Source: Liquidambar formosana (taxonomy: Eukaryota > Streptophyta > Magnoliopsida > Saxifragales > Altingiaceae). Taken from it: a DNA stretch of 64,000 nt. Position 1 is the first letter of the stretch, and every line of letters starts with the position of its first letter. The stretch lies in NCBI GenBank assembly GCA_039720395.1, contig CM077824.1, forward strand, positions 16,868,046 through 16,932,045. The letters run 5' to 3'. The notes beneath the pieces are model-generated. The model did no database searches, was not told the origin of the DNA, and saw nothing but the letters and a program-made list of their open reading frames with translations. This document shows, piece by piece, positions 1 to 12,599 of this stretch. Position numbers and translations under genes: made by a program.

Positions 1-3
1 GAC

Positions 4-3000
4 ATGCCTTTGGAGAATATTGCAGCACCCATTATTGCGCAAAGGGGAAAAAGTTTGGTGGCATTGATCGGGCGTCAGTTCGCTTATGTCGTTCACTTCA
101 ATAAAAACATTGACAATCTCAAGAACCAAGTCAAGAAACTTGAGGGTCTAAGAAATGGAGTGCAAGGATCCATCCGCTCTGCGAAAAGAAATAGAGAAGA
201 AATCTGAGATGAGGTTGAAAATTGGATAACAAGAGTTGATGGGTTTATGGAGGAGGCTAATAAGTTTCTGGAAGATGATGTCAATGCGAACTAGAGGTGT
301 TTCCTTGGATGGTTTCCTGATTTGATCTCACGCTACCAACTAAGTAGAGAAGCTAAAGGGAAAACAATCACAGTTTCAGAGCTGGAAGAAGATGGCAAGT
401 TTCATAGCATAGCCAACCCTGCACCTCCCCTAGGGGTAGAGTTCATGTCCTCGGGTGATTTTGTAGCTTTTGAAACCACAAAATTGGCTATGGCGAAGGT
501 TATGGAGGCGATGAAGGAAGATAAGATCAACTTCATTGGGATATACGGCATGGGGGGTGTGGGCAAGACAACTTTGGTGAAAGAGATTGCCAAAAAAGCC
601 AAAGAAGATAAGCTTTTCGATAATGTTGTGATGGCTGTAGTATCTCAGACTGTGGACCTGAGGAAGATTCAAGACCAAATTGCAGACCTGTTGGGTCTGA
701 GATTCAATGAGCAAAGTGATTTGGGAAGATCAGGACAGTTGCATGCTAGATTGAAGGATGAAAAGAGGATCCTTGTTATCTTGGATGATGTTTGGGCAAG
801 GCTTGATGTGAAAGCTGTAGGCATTCCATTTGGTTTTGATCATGAGGGTTGCAAAATGATAATCACAACGCGACGTGAGGCAGTATGTAGTACCATGGGC
901 ATGGGGAGCCAAACAATGAAGATCATCCATATGGATGTTTTATCTGAACAAGAATCCTGGGACTTGTTTAGAAGAAACGCTGGTGAAGTCATCAATTCTC
1001 CCATGTTGATGGCTGTGGCAAAGGAAGTTGCAAGCGAATGTAAAGGTTTGCCCATAGCACTTCTAACAGTTGGGAGGGCAATGAGAAACAAAGACTTGGA
1101 AGAATGGAAGGAGGCAGCTCAAGGGCTTAAGAAATCAATGCCTGCAAATATTGAAGGTGTTGATCAAGATGTATACAGTTGTTTAAAGTTTAGTTATGAT
1201 TATCTGACGAATGATGAAGCTAAGTCATGTTTCTTGCTTTGTTCTTTATTTCCCGAGGATAATAACATCGAAATAGAAGATCTGGTAAGATATGGGATGG
1301 GCTTGGGGATATTCAAAAATGTCGATTCAATCAAGGAAGCAAGGGGCAGAACGCGCTCTTTGATCAATAACCTTAAAGCTTCGTGTCTGTTGTTAGCCGG
1401 TGATTGGGAAGGGTGGATCAAAATGCACGACGTAGTTCGTGACGTTGCCATATCAATCGGATCCGACAAGTATCTGGTACGAGCTGGGGTAAATTTGAAA
1501 GAATGGCCAAAGGTGGAAACCATGGAACGTTACACTGGCATCTCACTGATAGCCAATCAAATTCGTGATTATCCTAATGCCTGTGAATGCCCAAACCTAC
1601 AGATATTGTTGACGCGATGCAACAAATTAGACCCGCAAATGCCAGGAGGAGTCTTTGAAAGGATGAAAGCCTTAAAAGTTTTAGATTTGAGCTATTCTTC
1701 TAGTAATAGGCGACTGGAACCATCATTCAGTCATCTAAAAAACCTCCGAACATTAATTATAGAACGTCTCGTCATAACGGACACAACTTCACTTGGAGAG
1801 CTAAAGACACTAGAAATTCTTAGTTTTGCACAGCAACATCAACATCAACGCCATGGGTTCTGTGACCTGAAAGAACTCTCTCTTTCCCATTTAAGAAACT
1901 TTAGAGGGATATGCCATGGGGTACTTCCTCTCGATTTGTCCTTCACGATGCTAAAAGAATTGAAGGTTGATTCGTGTCCCAAATTTTCAAATACTTTTGC
2001 GTCGCTCGAATTGGTGCGGAGGTTGCAGGAACTGGAAAAACTACAAGTAAAAAAATGTGAAGCACTGGAGCAAATATTTGACCTTGAACTTGAAGGGCCT
2101 CTTGTTGAGGAGAAAGAATTACTCTCTAGCTTAAGAGAATTGACACTTGAAGGTCTGCCTGCATTGAAGCACATATGGAAGGGTCCTACTGGACAAGTAA
2201 TCCTGCGTAACCTACAAGTCGTGAACATTCGTGGATGCAATAAATTGAAGATTCTGTTTCAACCGGCCATAGCTCAAAAACTTGAGAAACTAAAAGATCT
2301 ACAAGTATCTGCATGCGATGAATTAGAAGAAATTATTGGGAAGGAATGGGAAGGAGGGGAAGAGGCTGTGGACAAGATGGTGTTTCCTCAACTAAAAACG
2401 TTGAAACTCAATCAGCTCTCCAACCTCAGTGATTTCAGCAGGGGGAACTTTTCTTTTGAATGGCCATCCTTGGAACGAGTAGAGATGTATGGGTGCCCCA
2501 AATTGAAGATCACCTCTATTGTTCCTACTAACAGAACCCAGAGCACACCAAAGCTAAAAGAATTAAAGGTTGGATTTTGTTCCAAATTGTCAAATAGTTT
2601 TGCGCTGCTCGAATTGTTGCAGAGGTTACAGGAACTAGAAATAGTCGAAGTGAAAGAATGGGAAGCAGTGGAACTTATATTTGACCTTGAAATTGAAGGG
2701 CCTCTTGTTGAGGAGAAAGAAGTACTTGCCAGCTTCAGACAAGTGGACCTGAAAAATTTGCATGAGTTGAAGCACATATGGAAGGGCCCCACTGGACAAG
2801 TAATCCTGCACAACCTACAAGTTGTGAAAATTCATGGATGCAATAAATTGAAGAATCTGTTTCGACCGGCCATAGCTCGAAGACTTGAGAAACTGAAAGA
2901 ACTGCATGTATCTGAATGCGATGAATTGGAAGAGATTGTCGCGAAAGAGCAGGAAGAAGGGGAAGAGGCTGTGGACAAGATCGTGTTTCCTCAACTAAAA

Positions 3001-3873
3001 ATGCTGAAACTTGACCAGCTCTACAACCTCAATGGTTTTTGTATGGGGAACTTTTCTTTTGATTGGCCATCCTTGCAATCAGTAAAGGTGTCTTGTTGCC
3101 CCAAAATGAAGATCTTCACTACTGCTGTTGTTGTTGATGGAACCCAAATCACACCAAAGCTAAAAGAATTGGAGCTTGACTCATGTCCCAAATTGTCAAA
3201 TAGTTTTCCTCTGATTGAATTTGTGCAGGGGTTACAGTTATCAGGAGTACTCAGAGTACAGAATTGTGAAGCAGTGGACCATATATTTGACCTTGAACTT
3301 GAAGGGCCTCTTGTTGACGAGAAAGAAGTACTTGCTAGCTTTAGAGAACTGGACCTGAGATTTTTGCATGACTTGAAGCACATCTGGAAAGGCCCCACTG
3401 GACAAGTAACTCTGCACAACCTACAAGTAGTTAACATTCATCGATGCAATAAATTGAAGAATCTATTTCCACTGGCCATAGCTCGAAGACTTCAGAAACT
3501 GGAAGGTTTAGTAGTATATGACTGCTATGAATTGGAAGAAATTGTCGCAACTGAGCAAGAAGGGCAAGAAGAAGGGGATGAGGCTATAAACAAGGTGGTG
3601 TTTCCTCAACTAAAAAGGCTGGATCTCTGCAGGCTCTCCCACCTCAATGGTTTCTGCATGGGGAGCTTTTCTTTTGGATGGCCAGCCTTGGAATCGGTGA
3701 AGGTGACTAAGTGCCCGAAAATGAAGACATTCACCACTGCTGTTGTTGCTGGAAGAACCCAAAGCACACCAAAGCTAAAGACAATTGAAGTGGATGGTGA
3801 CAACATTGATGGACCGGACATAAATACAGTCATACAAAAACGTTTTTTGAACCAGAAAGGAAAAACATCTTAA
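4..3873 (+). pseudogene. CC-NB-LRR (CNL, RPS5/At4g27190-like) resistance gene with two in-frame stop codons
   Basis: An intracellular immune receptor of the CNL class; such proteins bind ADP/ATP through NB-ARC and detect pathogen effectors. The ATG at 4 opens a coiled-coil-like N-terminus. The same frame then meets TGA at 205-207 and TAG at 292-294, and afterwards stays open to TAA at 3871-3873. Numbering from ATG 4, the P-loop GMGGVGKTT lies at about 182-190, kinase-2 ILVILDDVW at 256-264, GLPIAL at 348-353 and MHD at 474-476. All are intact, as is a long LRR region with three large repeats. Read through, it would be 1,289 residues, normal for the family. Both stops can be explained by C-to-T changes (CGA to TGA, CAG to TAG); that is inference. 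The first ATG after the stops is at 445 and would give an NB-LRR lacking the coiled coil. No splice sites that remove both stops are obvious. It is either a recent pseudogene or a truncated but translatable allele. Confidence 0.85.
1951..3774 (+). repeat. Three tandem ~600-bp LRR super-repeats inside the CNL gene
   Basis: The LRR region repeats as units of 603, 606 and 615 bp (1951-2553, 2554-3159, 3160-3774), and a fourth start follows at 3775. Each unit begins with a LKEL-type segment and contains FDLE-EGPLV-EKE, HIWKGPTGQV, CNKL-LF, ELEEI and a FPQLK segment. The HIWKGPTGQV codons begin at 2170, 2773 and 3379. Unit lengths are multiples of three, so the frame is preserved. The likely origin is unequal crossing-over within the LRR part, a known route to new recognition specificity. 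Confidence 0.9.
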
Positions 3874-6800
3874 TGAAAAGGTATGTATATACTGCATCTT
3901 TAGAGAAGGTCAGATTAAGGAGGTGGCACTATTGTGGTGCTGAGGTGAATGGAGATCCTCTGTTTCCTCTTTTATGCCATATTCATGCATCCTTTGTATG
4001 ATTGGACCATGCCAGATCACAGAAATTATTGGGGACCCGCTAGATATTTCGTCCCGTTGATTGTGCTTCGTCCTCTGAGTATCAACTCATTCAACTTATT
4101 TTGGCCATAAACATATTTTGTTTCCTAGCACATGGTTAGAAGCCTACCATCATTTATATTTTATACAATTTGATTTCCATTGAATTAAAGAATGGATAAA
4201 ATCATTTACCTATTAGTTGTTTCAATGTTTTTTTGTTTGTTTTTTTTTAAATGCTTATGGAGCCCACTTGTTTGGAGGCGCATGACAAGAGGCGTGATTG
4301 AGGACAGACATCTTCTGTATTCTGTTGAGGCCTAAGTGGCATGAACTTGAGGGTGGAGGGAAGGGGAGTTGTGGCCCCTTAAAGTTTATTTATATTTTTT
4401 CCAAGGCATTCCAAATTTTAACTATATCTTACAATAGCCCCAAATTTTATGCTTGCATAAGAAAAATGTAAAAGCTACAAAGTGGTTAAAAAAATATTAA
4501 GGAACAACTAATTATTTATTTATCTTTCATATTTAAGGTGCTTATCTGTATTTAGATGTAGGGGTGTAGACAAGCCAAGTTGTAGGTTGCTTAGGCTTGG
4601 CTTGAAAAATTAATGATCTCAAAATTAAGATAGATCTAGGCTTGTCTATCTTAAGAATGACCTTGAACAAGCTTCTAAACAGAGCAATCTCAAGTAGCTT
4701 GGTTGGTAAGAGTATTAAAGAGCTTATCAAGACAAGTGGTTCTCTATTTGAACTTCGTTCTATAAATTAACAAGCGTGTGAATAAATCTAGCTTGGCTCA
4801 ATTATCCTATGAACAATCCCAAACGCATCTTATTGAGCCAATCTCCGGTTTGCTTCATCTTATAGCACTATTTACACGTCTTTTTGCTTTTAGGCTTCCC
4901 TTTTGCTAACAACACCTTACATGAGAAAAAGCATGTGAAAAATTTGAGAATAATTTTTGAACATTCTGGAGTTGATATATGATGAATCACCAAGTTTTGT
5001 TTGATTGTGGCTTTTGTCACTTTAATTTCAATTCTTCACATGCCGTGGTCTATGTTACTTTGCACTAAATTTTGTTCTAATACTAACACTATGAAGAATT
5101 CTTACCTTGCATGAGCTCTCTCTCTCTCTCTCTCTTTCACACACACACACAAACACACAAATGCTCATGCACAAATGTTGGATCAAAGTATTCCTCAAGT
5201 AATTTGATATCATCTGGTTAATTTCTATTGCAGATTTAAAGTATTATCTGATTCAATGTCTAATAAAAAGAAGGGATGGCTACTACCATCTGGTAGTTTA
5301 CTGTATATGGCCTTTGTCAAGAACATTATATAGACACCATGCAAATGGGAAGTCATTTCGGACTACCTCTAAATGTGGCCCATCAATAGAGATTTTTGAG
5401 CAACCTTTTTGTGGACTTGAAGAGCAGATTCACTAAATTCAATAGAAAAGAAAAAGATTATCTGTTTACACAACTTTCCTTTAGCAATGAACAAATCCTT
5501 AGTAGAATTTATCAAATGTTTGAACCTGATATTGTACTTGTCGTTCATGAATTTACAGTAAAGCGTGTTTAAGTAAGTTTTGAATATTCAGGCATCTGGT
5601 TTTCAAAGTTTGTTACAATTAAGCCATATCTTTTATTCAGGAAGTACGGTGGGCTGCTTTTACAACGAAGCCTAGAATGACTATCAAAGTATGTACATTC
5701 TGGCATCAGACTTGCAAAGTAAATGGACTGCTAAAGGTGATATTAACTTGGGCTCTTCTAAGTTTATTTATTACTTGGATCACTCTCTTTTTTGTCTGAC
5801 TATAATGCTCCTCTTTTTTTTGGTTGCCGTAGCCATATCTGAAAATGGCTGAGTCATCCATCTTAGTGACATGTTTTTGAAGCTCTCATGGCGAAGATGC
5901 TATACTTACCATCATTTGTTGTTCCAACTGAACTCTATGGTTTTAGATAGTAGCAGTGATGCTCCCAACAAAGGTCACTCTTACCTATTCATACAAAAGT
6001 AATGAAAAAAGAGAGAAGAGTAATGTCTGATGCAATGAGACTCATCCTATCAACAAATATATTATGTATTTTTGGCTCTGTGCTCTTGCTTTCAGCTATT
6101 TGTTTATATTGAATTTTTGAAAAGCTCTATTCTTTGTTCATTGTCATTTTCCTTCGTCTTCTTGATGGTTTCTATAATTTTTGTTGTTCTTGTTTTTCTT
6201 AGAATCAACAAATTCTGCAGTTTTTTAATTTTTTTTTTTTACCCCTCAAAAAGGGATGTCCTTCAAGAGCACTGCTTTGAGTAGAAATAACAAAGCGTCC
6301 AAACAACTGTCTCAAACCTTACGAGGACTACTCTGATCAGAACAGCCAGCTGAAGGTAAGTTTATTAGTTTTTAATCCCATACAACATTTAACTCCTGAG
6401 ACAAATGAGAATCATGTTTTCTCCTCCATCATCTTGTCACTTAAACAGCTTACTACATTGCCTCAATGGGTAAAATCCATGTTTCAGTTGTGCATCTTAT
6501 TAAATATGCTGATCATGATTTTCATGTTGCTGGTAGCTTTAACTTTTTCATAGTTAATTTTTTTTAATGTATGTCCATGATAGATCTGTTTCCAATTACT
6601 CAGAAGAAAAATATCCTTGAACCTGGTGGTCAATATATTTTTGTCAATCTTTTCTAGCATGAAGAGGGGCTCTACATCTCCATAGCTGTTCTTTGTAGCT
6701 AATCTTGAAGTATTATGCAAAATACCCGGGAAATGCTCCGGAACACAGAATTGCATTGTGGTGCACATATTGAGAAGCATCAAAAGAAAATTGCTGCAAA

Positions 6801-8110
6801 AGAAATGGTGAATGTTTTAATTGAGAATTCATTGGAATCAGGGGAAAATTGTTTAGGATATGATAGCTTTTCTAAGAGCACTTGATCAATGATGGAAACA
6901 TGCATTAAGAAAGTTGTCATCCTTCATGAATTCATTTTTATCTTTTATTGGGTTGTGGCTTTTAGTGACTGGCTCACAAGGTTACAGAGGATCTATGTCA
7001 GGGTTTGGAATCTAAATTTTGGCTGCATTTTTTTTTTTTTTTTTTTTTTGGCTTTTTTGCTTTTGTTTAGTATGGTGAACTTTTTAGGAGCATATAAAGA
7101 ATAATATATGTGGGTCTCAGTTTTCCAACCTTTTTTTCTTAATTGATTTAATGCATTAGCAGCTTTTTTAATTCATATTCTATAATAGTTAATATCTTCT
7201 AAACCTTTGATGGGTGATCCCATTCCTCTTTGGCATTCCCCTTCTCATTGGCCATGCAAATGGTCCCTCCCTCGATCCGATGTCCAAGGAACAAGACTTC
7301 TTGTTGATTTTTCACTGCATTTGCCACCAAAACATTGTTATGTTCTGATTTTAGGAGACTATAGTCCTTCAACCTTACACTATTTGAAAGAGCTCAAATT
7401 TTAGACCAAAGATCAAAGAGCTCCTATTTCTAAGGCCTGAGGCAGAGAGAAACAGAGAAGCACTCACTGACCCTGTCTACAGAAATGAACAATAGGTGTT
7501 AATATCCAATTTCCAGCAAATCTTTCTGGAATAAACTTCTAACGCACATCCATATACAGATAGTACAGTGCAGGGTACACACAGATCCTGACAACTGTAG
7601 AACATTCACATTGCACAAAAACGTTGAATTCTCTTCTTTAATGGTATCCTGGAAGCATACAGAAAACCATCCAAACTGGAGACTTAGAATTTTGTTATTT
7701 ACACATTGCTTGCTAATTCGACACCAGCCTCTCTTAATCTTACGTCTTTGTTGTCCTTTTATTTATTTATTTATTTATTATTATTATTTTGGTTCGAAGA
7801 AATTTGTTCTCTTTTGCGTCCAGTCTTGGGCATTCCTGCATAAAGGCAGTCAGGATTGAAGTAAAAACAAAGCCTTTTTCATGAGGATTTAGTTGAGACT
7901 TGGGTGCAACATGGATTTGCATTTGAAGAATCTCTTTGATATAACTACAGGAGCAATTCGGGTCTGGTCGTGGATGTTAAAAACTTTGACTGAATTGGAA
8001 ATTATATGAGAAAGTTTAAGGAGTAATTATAGGAATTAAAATCTGCAGAATTTTCTGTACAAGGTAAGGTTTTTGAATTTCAAACACATGTGACAACCTT
8101 TGATTGATTG
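3874..8110. other. Region downstream of the CNL gene; no second gene recognised
   Basis: Right after the stop codon a donor-like AAAAG/GTATGT occurs near 3881, and acceptor-like pyrimidine-CAG sites occur near 5234 and 5640, so a spliced 3' UTR is possible, as in many relatives of this gene. At 5117-5158 there is a (CT)n plus (CA)n microsatellite. Near 4559, TAGGGGTGTAGACAAGCC resembles a hAT-type terminal sequence, but no clear partner end was found. Short open frames here show no family resemblance. Confidence 0.4.
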
Positions 8111-8159
8111 ATTCTCTTGACAACTCTCTGATGAACTAGCTAGAGATTGAGTACCCCTT

Positions 8160-8790
8160 GACACATCCCCGCAAGATATATGTTCCGTTTTGAACGTTTA
8201 TCTTGAACCATAGAACCTATCGAGACAGTCCTTTGCTTAGCAAATCAGCCAACTGATAACTCTTGAAATATAATGAACCATAAGATTTTTGGAGGCCACT
8301 TTTTCCCTAACAAAGTAAAAATCAATTGCAATGGGTTTAGTTTGGGAGTGGAAGACTGGGTTGACAGTCATTTTAGTAGCACCAAATTAATGGTTGATGG
8401 AGGAAAACACAAGTTCCTGTAGTGGGGACTGAATCCAAACAATCTCAGTTGTTGGAGAGGCCACAGCTCGGGTAATCTGCCCCAGTGGAGGAATGGGCAA
8501 CAGTACATTGCCTTTTAGAACTCCACCATTTTAGAGTAGAACCAAAAAAAAAGGAAAAAAAAAAGGGTCTATTTATGATCATTCGAGGCCCAATCTGCAT
8601 CAGAAAATGCAGATTGGGCCAACAGGAAGAGGTCCGGCGTTGCATGAATTGATCGCGAAGGTAACAAAGCAGTGCAGTAAACATTCTATATGTCCATCTG
8701 CGCAGTGACAAAATCGTACTTCTAAGCACAGAAACTGAGTCTCTACTATAGTTGAACGAGAAACGTGTTTGGCTCTCAAATGCAATCATT
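8160..8790 (-). mobile_element. Degenerate Ty1/copia fragment (RNase H region)
   Basis: On the minus strand, broken frames give recognisable copia RNase H blocks: a DADWA-like segment, GSTLKWWSSKRQ followed by a SSTGADY-like motif, a TKPIAIDFYFVREKV-like block, and the terminal QLADLLSKG motif. Stops and frame changes separate them. No LTR or target duplication was seen, so it is a relic. Confidence 0.7.
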
Positions 8791-8856
8791 TACTAGTATA
8801 CTAATTCAATCTAATCTAATGAGTATATGTTAGCCCCACATTATAAAAAGTAGGAT

Positions 8857-9139
8857 TCACTTAATGGGAATGAAAGGAATGGAAACGAAAATCATTTCCC
8901 CTTGTTCTGTCTAGAAATGAAAGTAATTTAAAATAAAAGAATTCAATTAGGTTTTTTATTCTTCTTAAAACTCTTTTAATAAATCCAATTCCCTTGAAAT
9001 TCTACCCCTTTGAGACAGATTTCAAAACATCTCATCAAATCCCTTATAATTCATTTGTTTTTATAAATCACTTCATTCCAATATCGGAATTGGGGTTTAG
9101 AATTGAAATTATTTCTATTCCTTTCGTTCCGAACATAGT
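8857..9139. mobile_element. MITE with GGAATGAAA-rich terminal inverted repeats
   Basis: The left end (CACTTAATGGGAATGAAAG) matches the reverse complement of the right end (CACTATGTTCGGAACGAAAG), continuing into GGAAT-A-A on both sides. There is no coding capacity. The target duplication is not clear. It is similar in style to the GGAATG-rich MITE at 26,209. Confidence 0.5.
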
Positions 9140-9175
9140 GTGAGAAATAAAAAATGAAAAATTGGCTTTAAGGTT

Positions 9176-9300
9176 GTATATACCCGATGCACAAGGCTCG
9201 TCTGGAAGAGGTGAGTGGTAAGTAGCCTTATCCCCATTTTAGCGAGGCTAATCTCTAGACTTGGACTCTTTGCAAATCATATCCCAAGAGGCATATGACC
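9176..9300 (-). mobile_element. SINE remnant
   Basis: Segments such as CCGATGCACAAGGCTC, GTAGCCTTATCCCC and GAGGCTAATCTCTAGACTTG resemble, in antisense, a widespread plant SINE whose tRNA-like promoter ends in a GGTTCGAGTC box. The copy is degraded. The call rests on remembered similarity only. Confidence 0.4.
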
Positions 9301-9404
9301 ACACAAACAAACAAACCCCAACCAAAAAATTCCAAGAAAATCAATTGGGCCATAAAAACATTTGGGAGGTCGGTCCAGGTCTTGATTTCGTTATGTGTCT
9401 GGTT

Positions 9405-9905
9405 ATTGCCACCCCTCAATTTTATCAATACCTCTAGTTAGTTTGGTTTTTTAAGGTTTTATGCAAAATAAAAAAGATTTTATAAAAATTGATCACATGG
9501 TCCACTAAAAAACATCATTTCGAATAACTTGTGAAAGAAATTTTTTCCAAAATCTATTGTTTAAATAGACATTTTAACAAAAAATGAAATAGAGATTATA
9601 TATGCCAAAAAGTCTATTTAAACGATAGATTTTGAAAAAACTTTATTTTGTAAAGTTGTTGAAAATGATGTTTTTTAGTAAATAGTGCGATCAATTTTCA
9701 TAAAAACATTTACGCTACGTTTGGATAAAGAATTTGTAAGTAGAATTTGTCTTTGAAATGAGATAGAGATTACAAATTTCATCTCAAAGATAAATTTTAC
9801 CTAAAAATTTCTTATCCATACATAGTGTTAATATTTTGCATACAATCTTAAAAAACTAAGACAAGTGAGAGGCACTGATAAAATTGAGAGGTGCAATAAC
9901 TGGGC
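9405..9905. mobile_element. Mutator-like foldback MITE, interrupted by a Tourist-like MITE
   Basis: The termini pair over about 30 bp: GGTTATTGCCACCCCTCAAT on the left against the reverse complement of ATTGAGAGGTGCAATAAC on the right. The interior is also palindromic: AAAATCTATTGTTTAAATAG near 9551 returns inverted near 9616. It is related to the element at 20,041-20,448, with the same TATTGNCACC end and the same internal AGTCTA-TTAAA palindrome. The flanking 9-bp duplication is degenerate. Confidence 0.7.
9713..9827. mobile_element. 115-bp PIF/Tourist-like MITE with TTA target duplication
   Basis: TTA occurs at 9710-9712 and again at 9828-9830. Between them the ends are inverted repeats, CGCTACGTTTGGATAAAGAA against CACTATGTATGGATAAGAA, continuing inward over most of the element. 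A 3-bp TTA/TAA duplication is the hallmark of PIF/Harbinger-type insertion. It lies inside the longer foldback element, so it is younger. Confidence 0.75.
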
Positions 9906-10319
9906 CCTTATATTAAGGTCCAATTGGAAAAACCATGTAAGGGCTGGGCCGGTGAAGCTCTTGTTAAGCTACTGGAGTAGAAATTTAGAACCTTTTCATC
10001 ATTGCCATAGAGGCACAAAGGAGTATTTGACCATAAAAGAAAGGAGCTTCTATTGGCACCCTGATTTGTTTTTTATGCTCAATTTTAGTAAAAATATTTT
10101 ATATTTTTCATAAAAGTTTGAAAATTTTAAAATAAATAGGGATAAAAAATAAGCCTTCGGGTGCCAATAGATACTTACTAAAATAAATAAAAAAATGTAA
10201 AACACACTTATTGCCCATATTCCATGAGGCATATGAATAAACAAGCCCAACGTCTTGCTCCATTAATTAATTCATGCTCATGAACTTACAAAAAGTACTG
10301 ACCTATTGTGCAAACTTTA

Positions 10320-10645
10320 GGGGCTGTTTGGGACATGAAAAATGTGACCACTTGAAAATAAGTCTAAATCAATTTTGATTTCACACTGTTTGGTCAATTT
10401 TTTATTTTTTATTTTTTTCAAACCAACTATCATACTTGGTTTATTAACTTTTACTACCCACCTTATGTGTCGAAAGTGTATAGGTGAAATCAAACATGTG
10501 AGGACCATCATGGAATAAGGAGAAATTGCTACATATGGATGGGTGGGAGAATGTGGGTGAAATAGCATAGTCCTTATTTAATAACCAAGTAACAATTATA
10601 GAGTGGATGTAGTCAAATCCAATTTTAAAAATCTCAAACAAACCC
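10320..10645. mobile_element. 326-bp Tourist-like MITE with TTA target duplication
   Basis: TTA at 10317-10319 and TTA at 10646-10648 flank ends that read GGGGCTGTTTGGGACA and, inverted, AGGGTTTGTTTGAGA. The length and the TTA duplication fit a PIF/Harbinger-derived MITE. No transposase is present. Confidence 0.75.
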
Positions 10646-11887
10646 TTACATGTCAGAATTTTCCTCTCCATTTCAAAAAACATATGAACGGTTGTAAACC
10701 ATGAAAACATAAACGACTAAATAATAAAATGTAAATACGGGCATGGTCTGATGTCCACCAAAATTGAATCAGTCCATTTTTTTTCCATGATATTTGAGTG
10801 CAAATATCCAAATATCCAAATATCCATCCTCTTAGATAAGCACTACAAAAAGAAGAGTCGTCACCATGTTTCAATTAGCACTTTGACGCGCCTCAGTTGA
10901 AACCTCACTAGTAGAGTCCTCACCATAACTTTTGTTGGGAAATCGCAAATACCTGACCCCGCAGGCCCCAAGCTCTACGTTGCCTTCTTGAAGAAACAAA
11001 TAAGAAGGAGATGATTTTTTAAGAAAGACTACGGCCAATACAAGCAGCTGAAGCCTTGTTGAACATCCAACAACCATATATTCCACTATTTCAATGTGGG
11101 AACTATTATTGAAAACCATATTCCTTTATATCAAAGGATATTGGATTTGGTAGAAAAGGAATGCCCAGAAAAAGAAATTGAATTAGCTAAGGAGGCATGA
11201 TTTTTTTTTTTTTTTAAAAAAAAAGGAAGGAAAAAAATGAATGCTAAGGAGAGATGCAAAAGCTCTTCTCTTTATTCAATAAGAAGTATGAGACTATATT
11301 TTTTTCTCATGAATTATGGAAGCAAGCATAACCAAGGAATTAAGCATCTCACATTCTTCAATCAGAATTTTTGGGGTTATCAAACTTCAAAGTCTAAGAA
11401 AAGAGTTCTTTTTTACAATCGATAGAAACTACTCTTACGCCTAACCCCCCGTAATAATTAATATCAACAAATTGGTATTAATGTTTTTTCATAAGCTTGA
11501 ACTCAAGATCACTCATCACTCATCACTCATCATTCATCACTCAAGTGAGACAAATGCCACTCGGTTACCATACCATTGGCATTCTAAGAAAAAAGTTTGA
11601 AAACATGAAAATGAAGGAGAACGAATCCCTAAGAGAGTATGCTGTTAGTTTATGGGTATTCTAAATCAAATGAAAACTTATGCAGAAAAAAATTTATTCA
11701 CAGATGAATTGTTGAAAAATTATTAATTAGTTTATCAGAAAATTTTGATCCAATTGTGGCAGTAATTGAAGAAATTTCTTTTTTTTTTTTTTTTTGAATT
11801 AAGTGCTCAAAAAGTGTTGGCTCCCTTGAAACTTATGAGCAAAGATTGATGTGACACTATGAGAGATCTATTGATAGTGTGTTTCAC

Positions 11888-12090
11888 CATCAATTGTGAT
11901 AGCTTATAAGTCACATTGATCAATTTGATTTTCTCCTTTTATTTCTCTTGTATTCCTTTTCTTCTATTAATAATATTTAGAGTAGTAAGAACATGATTTG
12001 GAAGATCTAGGGTACCAATCTAGTTGGGATGTTAGATTATCTTTTATGCTCCTATTTTTCCCTTAAAAAAATAAAAAAATAGTAATAATA
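11888..12090 (+). mobile_element. 203-bp truncated LINE/retroposon with 19-bp target duplication
   Basis: TATTGATAGYGTGTTTCAC occurs at 11,869-11,887 and 12,091-12,109 with one mismatch. The insert ends in an A-rich tail (AAAAAAATAAAAAAATAGTAATAATA). A long duplication plus an A-rich 3' end is the signature of target-primed reverse transcription. Part of the insert (TCTA-TTGGGATGT-AGATT then TTATGCT) recurs at about 16,560-16,680, indicating a family 3' end. It interrupts the gag of the copia remnant. Confidence 0.75.
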
Positions 12091-12599
12091 TATTGATAGC
12101 GTGTTTCACTCTAAGCTTAATGTAGGCCCCATAAAAGATGCATGAATTGAATCCATTCTCAAGGGTGGAAGACAAGGAAAGGGGAAGAGGTTGAACTAGA
12201 TATGGCAAAAATCAAATGAGGAAGGGTCTTGACAAAAACATAAGCATTTGCAAAAGAGATAGCTGGCCATGCTGAAAAAGATTGTTGGTTTAAGAGAAAA
12301 CCACAATGTTTTAATTGCAAAAAAATTGGGCGTCTTCAAAACAAAATCCAGTTAAAAAATAATCAAGAAGCAAATTTCTTTGTAGAGCGAGAAGGTGACG
12401 GAAAAAAATTTTATGCTTGTAAAATGGTACGTGTTCGAACCAAAAAAAGAAAAAAGAAAAAAAAGCATGATGTATCGTGCCTCTTAATAGTGGTTTGTAC
12501 GTAGTATTCACATGATGGGTGATAAAAACTATTTTTGTGACTATGGAATGCATCCTCTAACTCCCAAGTAAGGTTTGGAAATGGTCACTTTGGTAGAAG

